Source: Acidimicrobiales bacterium
GTDB lineage: Bacteria > Actinomycetota > Acidimicrobiia > Acidimicrobiales > Poriferisodaliceae
Assembly: GCA_020631315.1 (NCBI GenBank)
Contig: JAHDHM010000017.1
Coordinates: forward strand, 1,654 to 13,581
Length of the DNA: 11,928 nucleotides
Reading direction: 5' to 3'
A program made the translations under genes and the position numbers. This document shows positions 1 to 5,978 of this stretch, in pieces (the stretch's first letter is position 1; each line of letters starts with the position of its first letter). Under the pieces are notes generated by a model. That model did not search any database. It saw nothing but the letters and a program-made list of their open reading frames with translations, and was not told where the DNA came from.

Positions 1-1887
1 GTACCCGCACACGTTCGCCGTCCAGCGCCGGCCAACGGTCCGCTCGGCGTCGGCTTCGGCGGACACTCGGCGAGCTTCGACGTCGAGTGCATCGCCGATC
101 GCCACCCGCAGCCGACTGCATTCGGTGGACTCGCGCGAAGCAGTCGCGAAGCGCTGAACCGCGACGACGGATCGAAGGTGATGTTCGTCCACAGCGCAGG
201 AGGCTCTGTCGACACGTCGGCGAACGAGTTGATCGCCTTCGACGGGGCGACGTGGACGAGGGCGCTGTTGCCGGCGCCCGACCGCGACTCGTGGGTGCTG
301 CCGTACCCCGACCGACGCGCCGTGCTCCACCTCGTACGAACCGACGACGGCCTTCGCTCGACGATCCACGCCGATGACGGCGCGACGCTGTCGACTCCGG
401 CTCGACTCGACATCCCGAACTTCTCTCGTGCGCTCGACGTCAGCCTGTCCTACACCCACGACCCGCTGGCCAATGTGTTCGCAATCGGCGTGCGCTACAC
501 GAGCGGTTTCGAGAACGGCGTGGTGCTGTACGTCGACGGAACCGACGGGTCCCTGATCACGTCGGCCTTCTCCGGCAAAGGTGTCGACGTCGCCGCTGAC
601 CCAGCCACCTCGCGGTTCCACGTGCTGCTGCGACAGTTGCAGGACAACGCCGCCTACATCCGCACGACGGAGCTCGACGGTTCGACGCAGACGGGCGTGG
701 GCGAGGGCAACGGCACCCTCGAGATCGACGGGATCAGCGGCGCTGCGATCGTCGCCGATCCCGAGCGCGGTCGGGTCTTGGTCGTCGCGCTCGTCGGGAA
801 CTCCCTCCAGATCCACGAGATGGATGTCGTGTCAGAACTCGTCGGCGGAGAGCGGTCGCTGCAACTGCTGGCGTCGACCACGGTGACGGTCGCTGGCGAG
901 GTCGACGCGATCGAAGCGGTGTACGACCCGACCACGTCACAGGGACTCGTGGCCATCGACGCCGACCGTCTGACCCTCGTGCCCTTCACCACGGGCGGCT
1001 CGGCGGTGGCGACGTGCAGCGGCACCATGCCCGGCATCGATCAGCTGGAACTCGCTCCCAGCCGAGGCACCGTGGCAACCCCAGTGGTCGAGCGCGTGGC
1101 CATCGAGCCCACCGGGCGGCCGGGCGCTCGCTCGGGCTACTGGCTCGTGGACGCGGCCGGAGAGATCACTGCGTTCGGCGACGCGCCGGACTTCGGTCGG
1201 GCATCAGCCGACGCCGTCGTCGATGTCACCTCGACCCCGTCCGGTGTCGGTTACTGGGTCCTCGAGGCCGATGGTGGGCTGGCTGCCTTCGGCGACGCAG
1301 CGCAGTTCGCCGTGCCGGCGATGCCTGCCGGCGCGTCCGCCGTGGCATTCGCCTCGACACCGACAGGCAGCGGTGGCTGGGTGTTCACGTCGTCCGGGCA
1401 CATCCTGGCTGTCGGCGATGCGAACTGGTTCGGCGACCTTCGTGACCTCGCACTCGCCGCTCCGATCATCGACGCGGTCGCCAAGCCCGACGGCACGGGG
1501 ATGTGGCTCGTCGCCGGCGACGGTGGCGTGTTCACCTTCGGCACCGCGCAGTTCCTGGGGTCGGTCCCGCAGATCCTTCCTGGCGTGCCGCTCGCAGCCC
1601 CGGTGATCGGTCTGGTGCCGACCACTGACGGCACCGGTTACTGGCTCGTGGCCGGCGATGGCGGCGTGTTCTCCTTCGGCGCGCCGTTCGTCGGGTCGAT
1701 CCCGGGGGTGCTTCCTCCCGGTGCCCAGCTCGATGCGTCGATCACGGGCATGGTGTCGTTCGGCTCGGGCTATCTGCTGGTGGGCTCCGACGGTGGCGTG
1801 TTCAACTTCTCCGACCTGCCGTTCGACGGCAGCCTCGGCGGACAGGGCGTGGCAGGCATCGTGGCCGTCGAGCCGTATCGAGGCTGA
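1..1887 (+). CDS. Probable exported protein with C-terminal GYW/GDGGVF repeats (5' end outside window)
   Basis: The reading frame is open from base 1, so the start lies upstream of the window; an internal ATG at 178 has no convincing ribosome binding site. About 628 residues are visible. The first ~360 are rich in short beta-strand-like stretches with no motif I recognise. The last ~250 contain six repeats of the type GYWLV-x-GDGGVF-x-FG, 38 to 46 residues apart. Similar repeats are common in large exported proteins of actinobacteria and probably form a beta-propeller or similar beta-fold; that fold is inference. No enzyme motif, membrane segment or sorting signal occurs in the visible part. 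The gene ends 71 bp before cysS and need not be functionally linked to it. Surface or extracellular location is likely but unproven because the N-terminus is missing. Confidence is high that it is a gene and low for any function. Confidence 0.85.
   Translation, partial: VPAHVRRPAPANGPLGVGFGGHSASFDVECIADRHPQPTAFGGLARSSREALNRDDGSKVMFVHSAGGSVDTSANELIAFDGATWTRALLPAPDRDSWVLPYPDRRAVLHLVRTDDGLRSTIHADDGATLSTPARLDIPNFSRALDVSLSYTHDPLANVFAIGVRYTSGFENGVVLYVDGTDGSLITSAFSGKGVDVAADPATSRFHVLLRQLQDNAAYIRTTELDGSTQTGVGEGNGTLEIDGISGAAIVADPERGRVLVVALVGNSLQIHEMDVVSELVGGERSLQLLASTTVTVAGEVDAIEAVYDPTTSQGLVAIDADRLTLVPFTTGGSAVATCSGTMPGIDQLELAPSRGTVATPVVERVAIEPTGRPGARSGYWLVDAAGEITAFGDAPDFGRASADAVVDVTSTPSGVGYWVLEADGGLAAFGDAAQFAVPAMPAGASAVAFASTPTGSGGWVFTSSGHILAVGDANWFGDLRDLALAAPIIDAVAKPDGTGMWLVAGDGGVFTFGTAQFLGSVPQILPGVPLAAPVIGLVPTTDGTGYWLVAGDGGVFSFGAPFVGSIPGVLPPGAQLDASITGMVSFGSGYLLVGSDGGVFNFSDLPFDGSLGGQGVAGIVAVEPYRG
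1135..1842 (+). repeat. Six tandem protein repeats, GYWLV...GDGGVF.FG type
   Basis: Repeat starts (the G of GYW or its variant) are at 1135, 1249, 1372, 1498, 1636 and 1768, giving spacings of 114, 123, 126, 138 and 132 bp. The first three are degenerate (GYWLVDAAGEI, GYWVLEADGGL, GGWVFTSSGHI). The last three are closer to each other (GMWLVAGDGGVFTFG, GYWLVAGDGGVFSFG, GYLLVGSDGGVFNFS). The gradient suggests more recent duplication at the C-terminal end. The repeat is at protein level; DNA identity between units is only partial. Confidence 0.8.
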
Positions 1888-1892
1888 CCAAA

Positions 1893-1940
1893 TCGGGTCA
1901 GGGCCGATCGGCGGGGTCGATACCCTCGTGCCCTGACCGA
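1893..1940 (+). other. Inverted repeat / possible branched hairpin between the repeat protein and cysS
   Basis: The left arm at 1893-1904 and right arm at 1930-1940 pair over 11 bp with one bulged G (core GGTCAGGGC / GCCCTGACC). Inside lie two further small hairpins: GCC-GATC-GGC at 1903-1912, which overlaps the end of the left arm, and GGGT-CGAT-ACCC at 1914-1925. There is no T-tract, so it is not a classical intrinsic terminator. It could end the upstream transcript or act in the cysS leader. A weak -10-like TACCCT at 1921-1926 lies inside it, in which case the arms would be operator DNA rather than RNA. The structure is seen; the role is not known. Confidence 0.4.
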
Positions 1941-1958
1941 CGAGCGACGGAGCGAACC

Positions 1959-3347
1959 GTGCTGCACCTGTACGACACGATGACCAGGGAGAAGGTGGCG
2001 CTGCAGACGCGCGTCCCCGACCGGGTGTCGATGTACGTGTGTGGCCCCACCGTCTATGACCACCCACACCTCGGTCACGGCCGTACCGCCCTCACCTACG
2101 ACGTGCTGACCCGCTACCTGCGCTGGTCCGGCTACGAGGTGACCGTCGTCAGCAACGTCACCGACATCGACGACAAGATCATCGCCAGGGCCCAGAACGA
2201 GGACCGGACCGAACCCGACGTGGCCGAGGAGTTCCTCGACTCGTACGTCGCCCAGCTCGATCGCCTCGGCATCGAACACCCCGACGAGCGGCCCAAGGCC
2301 ACCGAGTTCATCGACGGCATGGTCGACACGATCACCGAGCTGATCGACGCCGGCGCCGCCTACGTGGTCGAGGGTCGTGGCGTGTACTTCGACGTCACCT
2401 CGGCGCCGGACTACGGCAAGCTCGCCGGCCGCAACCTCGAGCAGCTGCTCGAGGACGCCGGTCAACGCGTCGACGTCGACGAGGCGAAACGCTCGCCGCT
2501 CGACTTCGCCCTCTGGAAGGCCGCCAAGCCCGGCGAACCCACCTGGGACACCCCGTGGGGTCCCGGCCGCCCCGGCTGGCACACCGAGTGCGTCGCCATG
2601 TCGCTGTCGATCCTCGGCGACGACTTCGACATCCACGGCGGCGGTGACGACCTGACGTTCCCGCACCATCAGAACGAGCAGGCCCAGGCCGTCGCCTGCG
2701 GCAAGTCGTTCGCTCGGCTGTGGATGCACAGCGCCATGCTCAACGTGTCCGGGGAGAAGATGTCGAAGTCACTCGGCAACTTCACGACGCTCGCCGACGC
2801 GCTCGACGCCCACGACCCGCGGGCGATGCGTCTTGCGACGCTGCAGACGCACTACCGGTCGACGATGGAGCTCGGGCCCGAGACCCTGGCCCAGACGTCT
2901 GAAGCGGTGAACCGCCTCGACGCCATGGTGCGACGAGTGCGCACCAAGGCCGAGGTCGCACAGGCCGACGCGTCGACCGATCGGACCGCCCTCGACGCCC
3001 CGACGGTCGAGCGGTTCGTCGCGGCGATGGACGACGACATGTCGACACCGGGCGCCATCGACGCGATCTTCGGCGCGGTCCGGGCGGCGAACACCGCACT
3101 CGACGACGGCGACGACGCACGTGCCGTCGAACTGGCCACGACCGTCATGTCGCTCATGGCCGTACTCGGGGTCGAGGTCGGCGTCGAGAACACCGACGGC
3201 CTCGACGAGGCGCAGGCACTGGCCCGTGAACGCGACGACGCCCGCTCTGCGAAGGATTTCGCACGAGCGGACGCCATCCGTGATCAGTTGACGGCCATGG
3301 GCTTCCAGGTCATGGACACACCGGAAGGGACCGTCATCCACCGCTGA
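1959..3347 (+). CDS. cysS: Cysteinyl-tRNA synthetase
   Basis: Class I aminoacyl-tRNA synthetase that attaches cysteine to tRNA-Cys in the cytoplasm, using ATP. The HIGH-type signature HLGH is at residues 37-40 after CGPTVYD, and KMSKS is at 267-271. The zinc ligands expected in the family are present as C28, C211, H236 and E240, nearly the same numbering as the E. coli enzyme. The C-terminal region (about 330-462) matches the anticodon-binding part. At 462 residues it has normal CysS length. The related mycothiol ligase MshC is shorter and lacks this C-terminal extension, so CysS is preferred. The start is GTG, with a weak purine-rich ribosome site (ACGGAGCG) at about 1947-1954; no better upstream start is visible. 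The gene converges with lexA, with 28 bp between the stop codons. Confidence 0.95.
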   Translation: MLHLYDTMTREKVALQTRVPDRVSMYVCGPTVYDHPHLGHGRTALTYDVLTRYLRWSGYEVTVVSNVTDIDDKIIARAQNEDRTEPDVAEEFLDSYVAQLDRLGIEHPDERPKATEFIDGMVDTITELIDAGAAYVVEGRGVYFDVTSAPDYGKLAGRNLEQLLEDAGQRVDVDEAKRSPLDFALWKAAKPGEPTWDTPWGPGRPGWHTECVAMSLSILGDDFDIHGGGDDLTFPHHQNEQAQAVACGKSFARLWMHSAMLNVSGEKMSKSLGNFTTLADALDAHDPRAMRLATLQTHYRSTMELGPETLAQTSEAVNRLDAMVRRVRTKAEVAQADASTDRTALDAPTVERFVAAMDDDMSTPGAIDAIFGAVRAANTALDDGDDARAVELATTVMSLMAVLGVEVGVENTDGLDEAQALARERDDARSAKDFARADAIRDQLTAMGFQVMDTPEGTVIHR

Positions 3348-3358
3348 GACTGCAGCGG
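3341..3358 (+). terminator. Hairpin at the cysS stop codon, possible terminator
   Basis: A perfect 6-bp stem CCGCTG / CAGCGG (3341-3346 and 3353-3358) with a 6-nt loop overlaps the cysS TGA and lies in the short gap to convergent lexA. No T-run follows, so it is at best a U-less actinobacterial-style terminator. It could serve either strand. Confidence 0.35.
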
Positions 3359-3375
3359 ACGATGTGGGAGTCGGC

Positions 3376-4008
3376 TCAGAGGCGGCGTAGGACGGTGACG
3401 ACCCGTCCGTAGACGTCGACCTCGTCGGAGCGGTACTCCATCGGCTCGAGGTTGGGGTTCGCCGGCAGGAGCGTGACCTTGTTGCCCTTCTTGGTGAAGG
3501 TCTTCACGGTCGCCTCTTCGCCGGGGATGCCCGCCACGACGATGTCGCCGTTGGTGGCGGTGCCCTGGCGGCGGACGACGACGAAGTCACCGTCGAGGAT
3601 GCCGGCGTCGATCATCGACTCGCCACGGACCCGGAGCATGAACAGCTCGCCGTCGCCGGTCATGTCGGCGGGGAGGGGAACGAGCTCCTCGACGTTCTCC
3701 TGGGCGAGCACGTCGGTACCGGCGGCGACGTCACCCACGAGCGGGATGTGGCGAGTCGGACGACGCTCGGCGTGGGTGAAGGAACCGGCCTCGAACGAGA
3801 CCTCGAGTGCACGGGGCTTGGTCGGGTCCCGACGGAGATAGCCGAGGTCCTCGAGCTTGCGCAGGTGCGAGTGGACGGTGGACGGCGAGGTCAGGCCGAC
3901 CGCCTCGCCGATCTCGCGCACCGACGGGGGATAGCCCCGGTCGCGCATGGCGCTGTCGATGAACTCGAGGATCCCTCGATGGCGCTCGGTCAGCTGTGGG
4001 CTGTTCAC
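3376..4008 (-). CDS. lexA: SOS response repressor LexA (autoproteolytic)
   Basis: LexA represses DNA-damage genes and cleaves itself when RecA-ssDNA filaments form. The 210-residue protein has the N-terminal winged helix-turn-helix (about 5-65, with PPSVREIGEAVGL and SPSTVHSHLRKLE). The scissile Ala96-Gly97 lies in VAAGTD, the catalytic Ser131 in GESM, and the catalytic Lys169 in ATVKTF. The S24-type peptidase domain fills the C-terminal half. I place the start at GTG 4008 because GAGGGAG stands 5 nt upstream. An in-frame TTG at 4065 would add 19 residues unlike LexA and has no ribosome site. A divergent LysM gene shares the upstream region, which carries four perfect and one degenerate LexA operator, so strong autoregulation is expected. 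Confidence 0.97.
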   Translation of the reverse strand: MNSPQLTERHRGILEFIDSAMRDRGYPPSVREIGEAVGLTSPSTVHSHLRKLEDLGYLRRDPTKPRALEVSFEAGSFTHAERRPTRHIPLVGDVAAGTDVLAQENVEELVPLPADMTGDGELFMLRVRGESMIDAGILDGDFVVVRRQGTATNGDIVVAGIPGEEATVKTFTKKGNKVTLLPANPNLEPMEYRSDEVDVYGRVVTVLRRL

Positions 4009-4036
4009 GTTGACTCCCTCGATCGGTGTGGGAACG

Positions 4037-4065
4037 ACGATAACGATCGCGCGTTCGTAATGCAA
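4037..4065 (-). promoter_or_regulatory. Putative lexA promoter
   Basis: On the minus strand TTGCAT (4060-4065) and TATCGT (4037-4042) are separated by exactly 17 bp. Transcription would start near 4030, leaving a leader of about 20 nt containing the GAGGGAG ribosome site. A degenerate LexA site lies in the spacer. The hexamers match the consensus only partly, so this is a prediction. Confidence 0.45.
4045..4056. promoter_or_regulatory. Degenerate LexA operator (GATC-N4-GTTC)
   Basis: GATCGCGCGTTC differs from GAAC-N4-GTTC by one base in the left half. It falls between the predicted -35 and -10 of lexA, where a bound repressor would block polymerase. It is weaker evidence than the four perfect sites. 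Confidence 0.4.
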
Positions 4066-4078
4066 ACACCTGTTCGAC

Positions 4079-4090
4079 GAACGGTCGTTC
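4079..4090. promoter_or_regulatory. LexA operator (SOS box) 1
   Basis: GAAC-GGTC-GTTC is a perfect match to the Gram-positive SOS box core. It lies upstream of the predicted lexA -35 and is the perfect site nearest lexA. Confidence 0.85.
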
Positions 4091-4111
4091 TGAATTTCTC
4101 TCGCCTCGCCC

Positions 4112-4140
4112 TTGACGGCGAACGAACGTTCTGGTCTCTT
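4112..4140 (+). promoter_or_regulatory. Putative promoter of the LysM gene
   Basis: TTGACG (4112-4117), a 17-bp spacer and TCTCTT (4135-4140). The -35 is good; the -10 is weak. LexA operator 2 fills the spacer and operators 3 and 4 follow just downstream, the arrangement expected for an SOS-repressed promoter. The transcript would carry a leader of about 150 nt before the ATG at 4294. Confidence 0.5.
4120..4131. promoter_or_regulatory. LexA operator (SOS box) 2
   Basis: GAAC-GAAC-GTTC is a perfect core match, placed between the predicted -35 and -10 of the LysM gene. The spacer repeats the GAAC half-site, so the site could bind in more than one register. Confidence 0.85.
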
Positions 4141-4143
4141 CTC

Positions 4144-4155
4144 GAACGAGCGTTC
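4144..4155. promoter_or_regulatory. LexA operator (SOS box) 3
   Basis: GAAC-GAGC-GTTC with flanking TC on the left gives the closest match in the window to the longer palindromic consensus TCGAAC-N4-GTTCGA. It lies at the expected start of the LysM transcript, 15 bp (start to start) from operator 4. Confidence 0.9.
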
Positions 4156-4158
4156 GCA

Positions 4159-4170
4159 GAACGTCCGTTC
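4159..4170. promoter_or_regulatory. LexA operator (SOS box) 4
   Basis: GAAC-GTCC-GTTC is a perfect core match, separated from operator 3 by only 3 bp. Two LexA dimers at this spacing could touch, which would favour cooperative binding; cooperativity is inference. Confidence 0.85.
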
Positions 4171-4293
4171 GGATCACTGCCGTGAGACCGAGAGCGCGAC
4201 GGTCATGCGGGCGGGCAGGGGTCGGTGTCCCACCCCCTCTGCACTCTTCGAATCACCACCTCAGCCCACAAGCCACGACGAGGAGCACACGAC

Positions 4294-4704
4294 ATGGCCG
4301 CAGCACTACTGCATCACGATCGCTTCGACACACCGCTCGAGCAGCGGTTGCCGCGTCACCTGCGCCTCGTCCCCGACGCTGCACCGAACGTGGCCCGTCT
4401 CGATCACCCGGCCGCAGTGGTTCCCGATGCCGCCACGATGCGCCGTCGTCGGTTCGTGGCGCTCGTCGTGGTCGTGGCGATGTGTTGGTTGCTGTTCGAG
4501 GCGGCCGTCACCGCTCGCTCGATGCTCGCCGCGCCGGTCGGCTCGGGTGAACTGACCGTCGTGGTGCAGCCGGGCGACTCGATGTGGTCCATCGCCCGGG
4601 CCCAGCAGCCGGTGGGGGACATCCGGCCGCTGGTCGACCTGCTGGTCGAGGCGAACGGCGGGACCGAGCTGGTGCCCGGCCAGCTGATCCAGCTGTCCTG
4701 GTGA
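4294..4704 (+). CDS. Small membrane-anchored LysM protein, probable SOS-induced cell-division inhibitor (YneA/DivS/ChiZ-like)
   Basis: A 136-residue protein: a polar N-terminal tail (1-49), a basic stop RRRR (50-53), one hydrophobic membrane segment (about 54-74), then a single LysM domain (about 89-135, with QPGDSMWSIA and a final VPGQLIQLSW) expected outside the membrane to touch peptidoglycan. The ATG at 4294 is chosen because GAGGAG stands 8 nt upstream; the frame extends to a GTG at 4225 without a ribosome site. It is divergent from lexA behind an array of LexA operators. In Bacillus (YneA), Corynebacterium (DivS) and Mycobacterium (ChiZ/Rv2719c), small membrane proteins next to lexA, mostly with a LysM domain, halt septation during the SOS response. 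By position and architecture this is the local counterpart, but no residue-level proof is possible here. Its long cytoplasmic tail is worth noting. Confidence 0.85.
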   Translation: MAAALLHHDRFDTPLEQRLPRHLRLVPDAAPNVARLDHPAAVVPDAATMRRRRFVALVVVVAMCWLLFEAAVTARSMLAAPVGSGELTVVVQPGDSMWSIARAQQPVGDIRPLVDLLVEANGGTELVPGQLIQLSW

Positions 4705-4706
4705 CC

Positions 4707-5474
4707 TCAACCCTCGCCGTCGTCGCTCTCGGGTGGGACCACGAGGTAGCGCAGGAAGAGGTAGTGGTCCTCGGTCAGCACGTGCGTGAGCTCGAGCTCC
4801 AGCGGCAGGTCGAGGTCGGCGCCCACAGCGATCCGTCGAGCGCCACCGGCCACCAGCAGCGGTGCCAACGAGAGGCACACCTCGTCGACCAGGCCCGCGG
4901 CCACGAGCTGACCGTTGAGGGACGGCCCGCCCTCGCTGAGCACGACCTTGGCGCCGAGCTCGCGCAGTGCAGCGAGGCCGGCCGCCAGGTCGACCCGGTC
5001 CCCGGGCGTCACGATGACGTCGGCCTTGGCCTCCACTGCCGCGAGTCGGTCCGGGTCCGCGGCCTCCGACGTGATGAAGATCGGACGCTGATCCTCGGTC
5101 CCGGTGAACAGGCGTCCGTCGAGGTCCACGCTGAGGGAGTTCGACACGACCGCGATGCGTGCCACCGGCCAGGCCCCGCTCGCGAGGCGCCGTGCCCGGG
5201 TGCTCACCGAGGTGGAGGTGGGGCCGTAGTCCTCGGCGATCGCGGTGCCCGACCCGACGAGGATCACGTCGGGCAGCGTGCGCAGGGTGCCGAACACGTC
5301 CTTGTCGCCGGCGCTGCCGAGGGGGCCCGACACGCCGCCGATCTCGATGCCGCCGTCGGCCGAGGCGATCATGTTCATCAGCACCCACGGACGGTCGTGG
5401 TGGGCGACTCGGTCGTCCCGGTAGGCGTCGTCGGTGTCGAGCTCGACGGTCGGAGCCGGAAGAATTCGGTGCAT
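4707..5474 (-). CDS. RibD C-terminal-type reductase (pyrimidine reductase / DHFR-like, Rv2671-like)
   Basis: A single-domain member of the RibD_C (dihydrofolate-reductase-like) family. It lacks the deaminase domain of full RibD. Signatures are the N-terminal strand ending in ASADGG (about 37-42), GSGTAIAEDYG (74-84), and EGGPSLNGQL followed by GLVDE (181-198), the usual NADPH and substrate-site elements. From memory it resembles mycobacterial Rv2671, including the C-terminal HVLTED...Y-LRY segment. Rv2671 has been reported to supply dihydrofolate reductase activity as well as being a riboflavin-type reductase. Either role is possible; no other riboflavin gene is in the window, which leaves the folate/DNA-precursor reading open. 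I choose ATG 5474 because AGGA lies 7 nt upstream; a GTG directly before it (5477) is possible. The stop is 2 bp from that of the LysM gene, tail to tail. Confidence 0.85.
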   Translation of the reverse strand: MHRILPAPTVELDTDDAYRDDRVAHHDRPWVLMNMIASADGGIEIGGVSGPLGSAGDKDVFGTLRTLPDVILVGSGTAIAEDYGPTSTSVSTRARRLASGAWPVARIAVVSNSLSVDLDGRLFTGTEDQRPIFITSEAADPDRLAAVEAKADVIVTPGDRVDLAAGLAALRELGAKVVLSEGGPSLNGQLVAAGLVDEVCLSLAPLLVAGGARRIAVGADLDLPLELELTHVLTEDHYLFLRYLVVPPESDDGEG

Positions 5475-5504
5475 CACGTGGTCCTGGTCGCTGTGGAACA
5501 GCGG

Positions 5505-5510
5505 ACGCTA
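5505..5510 (-). promoter_or_regulatory. Possible -10 element of the RibD-like gene
   Basis: TAGCGT on the minus strand fits TAnnnT and would give a leader of about 25 nt. No good -35 is seen. A small hairpin, CGCTGT-GGA-ACAGCG at 5489-5503, would lie at the 5' end of the transcript. Confidence 0.25.
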
Positions 5511-5554
5511 GCAAGGCGATCGCGGCTCCGAGCCGGTCTTGCCACGTTCGGCGC

Positions 5555-5563
5555 GTGTCCACA
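5555..5563 (+). promoter_or_regulatory. Near-consensus DnaA box (8/9)
   Basis: GTGTCCACA differs from TTGTCCACA at the first base. It forms a perfect inverted pair with a weaker site immediately downstream (CCACAG-CCG-CTGTGG, 5559-5573). Alone it could be chance; its value comes from the cluster. Confidence 0.45.
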
Positions 5564-5612
5564 GCCGCTGTGGAGAGCTGTGGGCAGTCATCCATCGTTC
5601 ACCTGTTCGTCA

Positions 5613-5621
5613 TGGGGACAA
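5613..5621 (-). promoter_or_regulatory. Near-consensus DnaA box (8/9), minus orientation
   Basis: The minus strand reads TTGTCCCCA, one base from TTGTCCACA. It directly abuts the left arm of the inverted repeat at 5620-5636. Confidence 0.4.
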
Positions 5622-5717
5622 CTCCGCACAACTGTGAACTCATCACACGCGTCATCACCCCAGGTCAGCGCACCTGCGCGCCGTCCGTGGTCGAAGTTGT
5701 CCACAGTTGTGGGAGTT
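5620..5717. repeat. Interrupted inverted repeat, arms 5620-5636 and 5702-5717
   Basis: The reverse complement of 5620-5636 is CACAGTTGTGCGGAGTT and 5702-5717 is CACAGTTGTGGGAGTT, identical except for one extra C. The arms are 65 bp apart. Each contains CACA-N2-TGTG, a short dyad. The right arm overlaps the perfect DnaA box at 5697-5705. It could be a pair of sites for a dimeric regulator or a cruciform. I know of no named factor for it. Confidence 0.6.
5697..5705 (+). promoter_or_regulatory. DnaA box (perfect TTGTCCACA)
   Basis: Exact match to the DnaA box described for Streptomyces and close actinobacterial relatives. It is followed at once by TGTGG in the opposite orientation (CCACA-GT-TGTGG), giving a small dyad. 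Confidence 0.65.
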
Positions 5718-5794
5718 CGGCGCACCGTCGAACTCGGTCACCGCGTGTGGCGAGGCTCGTCCGGCGCGCCAGCGCGTCCACATGTCGAGTCGAT

Positions 5795-5803
5795 TTGTCC
5801 ACA
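5795..5803 (+). promoter_or_regulatory. DnaA box (perfect TTGTCCACA)
   Basis: A second exact copy, 98 bp downstream of the first and in the same orientation. It is followed by a pyrimidine-rich stretch (5808-5823) of lower GC content than the surroundings. It lies about 45 bp upstream of the presumed nrdJ -10. Confidence 0.65.
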
Positions 5804-5826
5804 GAACTTTTCTCTCTGTCCTCTGG

Positions 5827-5835
5827 GTGTCCACA
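5827..5835 (+). promoter_or_regulatory. Near-consensus DnaA box (8/9) overlapping the presumed nrdJ -35 region
   Basis: GTGTCCACA, one mismatch from consensus, 32 bp after the second perfect box. DnaA bound here would contact or block polymerase at the presumed nrdJ promoter. Confidence 0.45.
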
Positions 5836-5847
5836 GGGTCGGGTTCC

Positions 5848-5853
5848 TAGGTT
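5848..5853 (+). promoter_or_regulatory. Possible nrdJ -10 element
   Basis: TAGGTT fits TAnnnT and sits in CTAGGTTC, the same octamer found upstream of the surface-protein gene (8945-8952). No good -35 is visible. If used, the nrdJ leader would be about 165 nt. Confidence 0.3.
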
Positions 5854-5854
5854 C

Positions 5855-5978
5855 GGTCCCCGTGCGCGACGGCCGGGGGCCAGGCGGAACAGAGGTGTCG
5901 ACGGGTCAGTCCCGTCGGCCGCGAGCAACGACGACGGCCACTGGCTGGAGGCCGGAGCTCCACCTGCCACCCCGGGCC
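5855..5978 (+). other. Probably structured nrdJ leader RNA (undefined)
   Basis: Several hairpins can be drawn in this non-coding stretch. One pairs GGTCCCC (5855-5861) with GGGGGCC (5875-5881) with one G-U pair. A second is a perfect 7-bp stem CGACGGG / CCCGTCG (5899-5905, 5911-5917) with a 5-nt loop, extendable by two pairs. A third is a short GGCC / GGCC stem (5936-5939, 5950-5953). The high GC content makes chance pairing likely, so only the second is strong. The motifs GGTG (5894-5897), GCCACTG (5937-5943) and ACCTGCC (5962-5968) recall parts of cobalamin riboswitches in the right order, but other parts are missing. No known RNA class is claimed. Confidence 0.35.

Noticed and set aside
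1959..3347. MshC (mycothiol ligase) instead of CysS
   Set aside because: Length, zinc ligands, KMSKS spacing and the C-terminal extension fit CysS; MshC is shorter and lacks that extension.
4009..4065. Extended LexA start at TTG 4065
   Set aside because: The added 19 residues do not resemble LexA, there is no ribosome site, and the GTG at 4008 has an excellent GAGGGAG at 5 nt.
5855..5978. Calling a cobalamin riboswitch upstream of nrdJ
   Set aside because: Some motifs appear in order, but the expected stem around GGTG and the proper spacing between GCCACTG and the B12 box are missing, and high GC makes chance matches likely. Kept only as a structured-leader observation.
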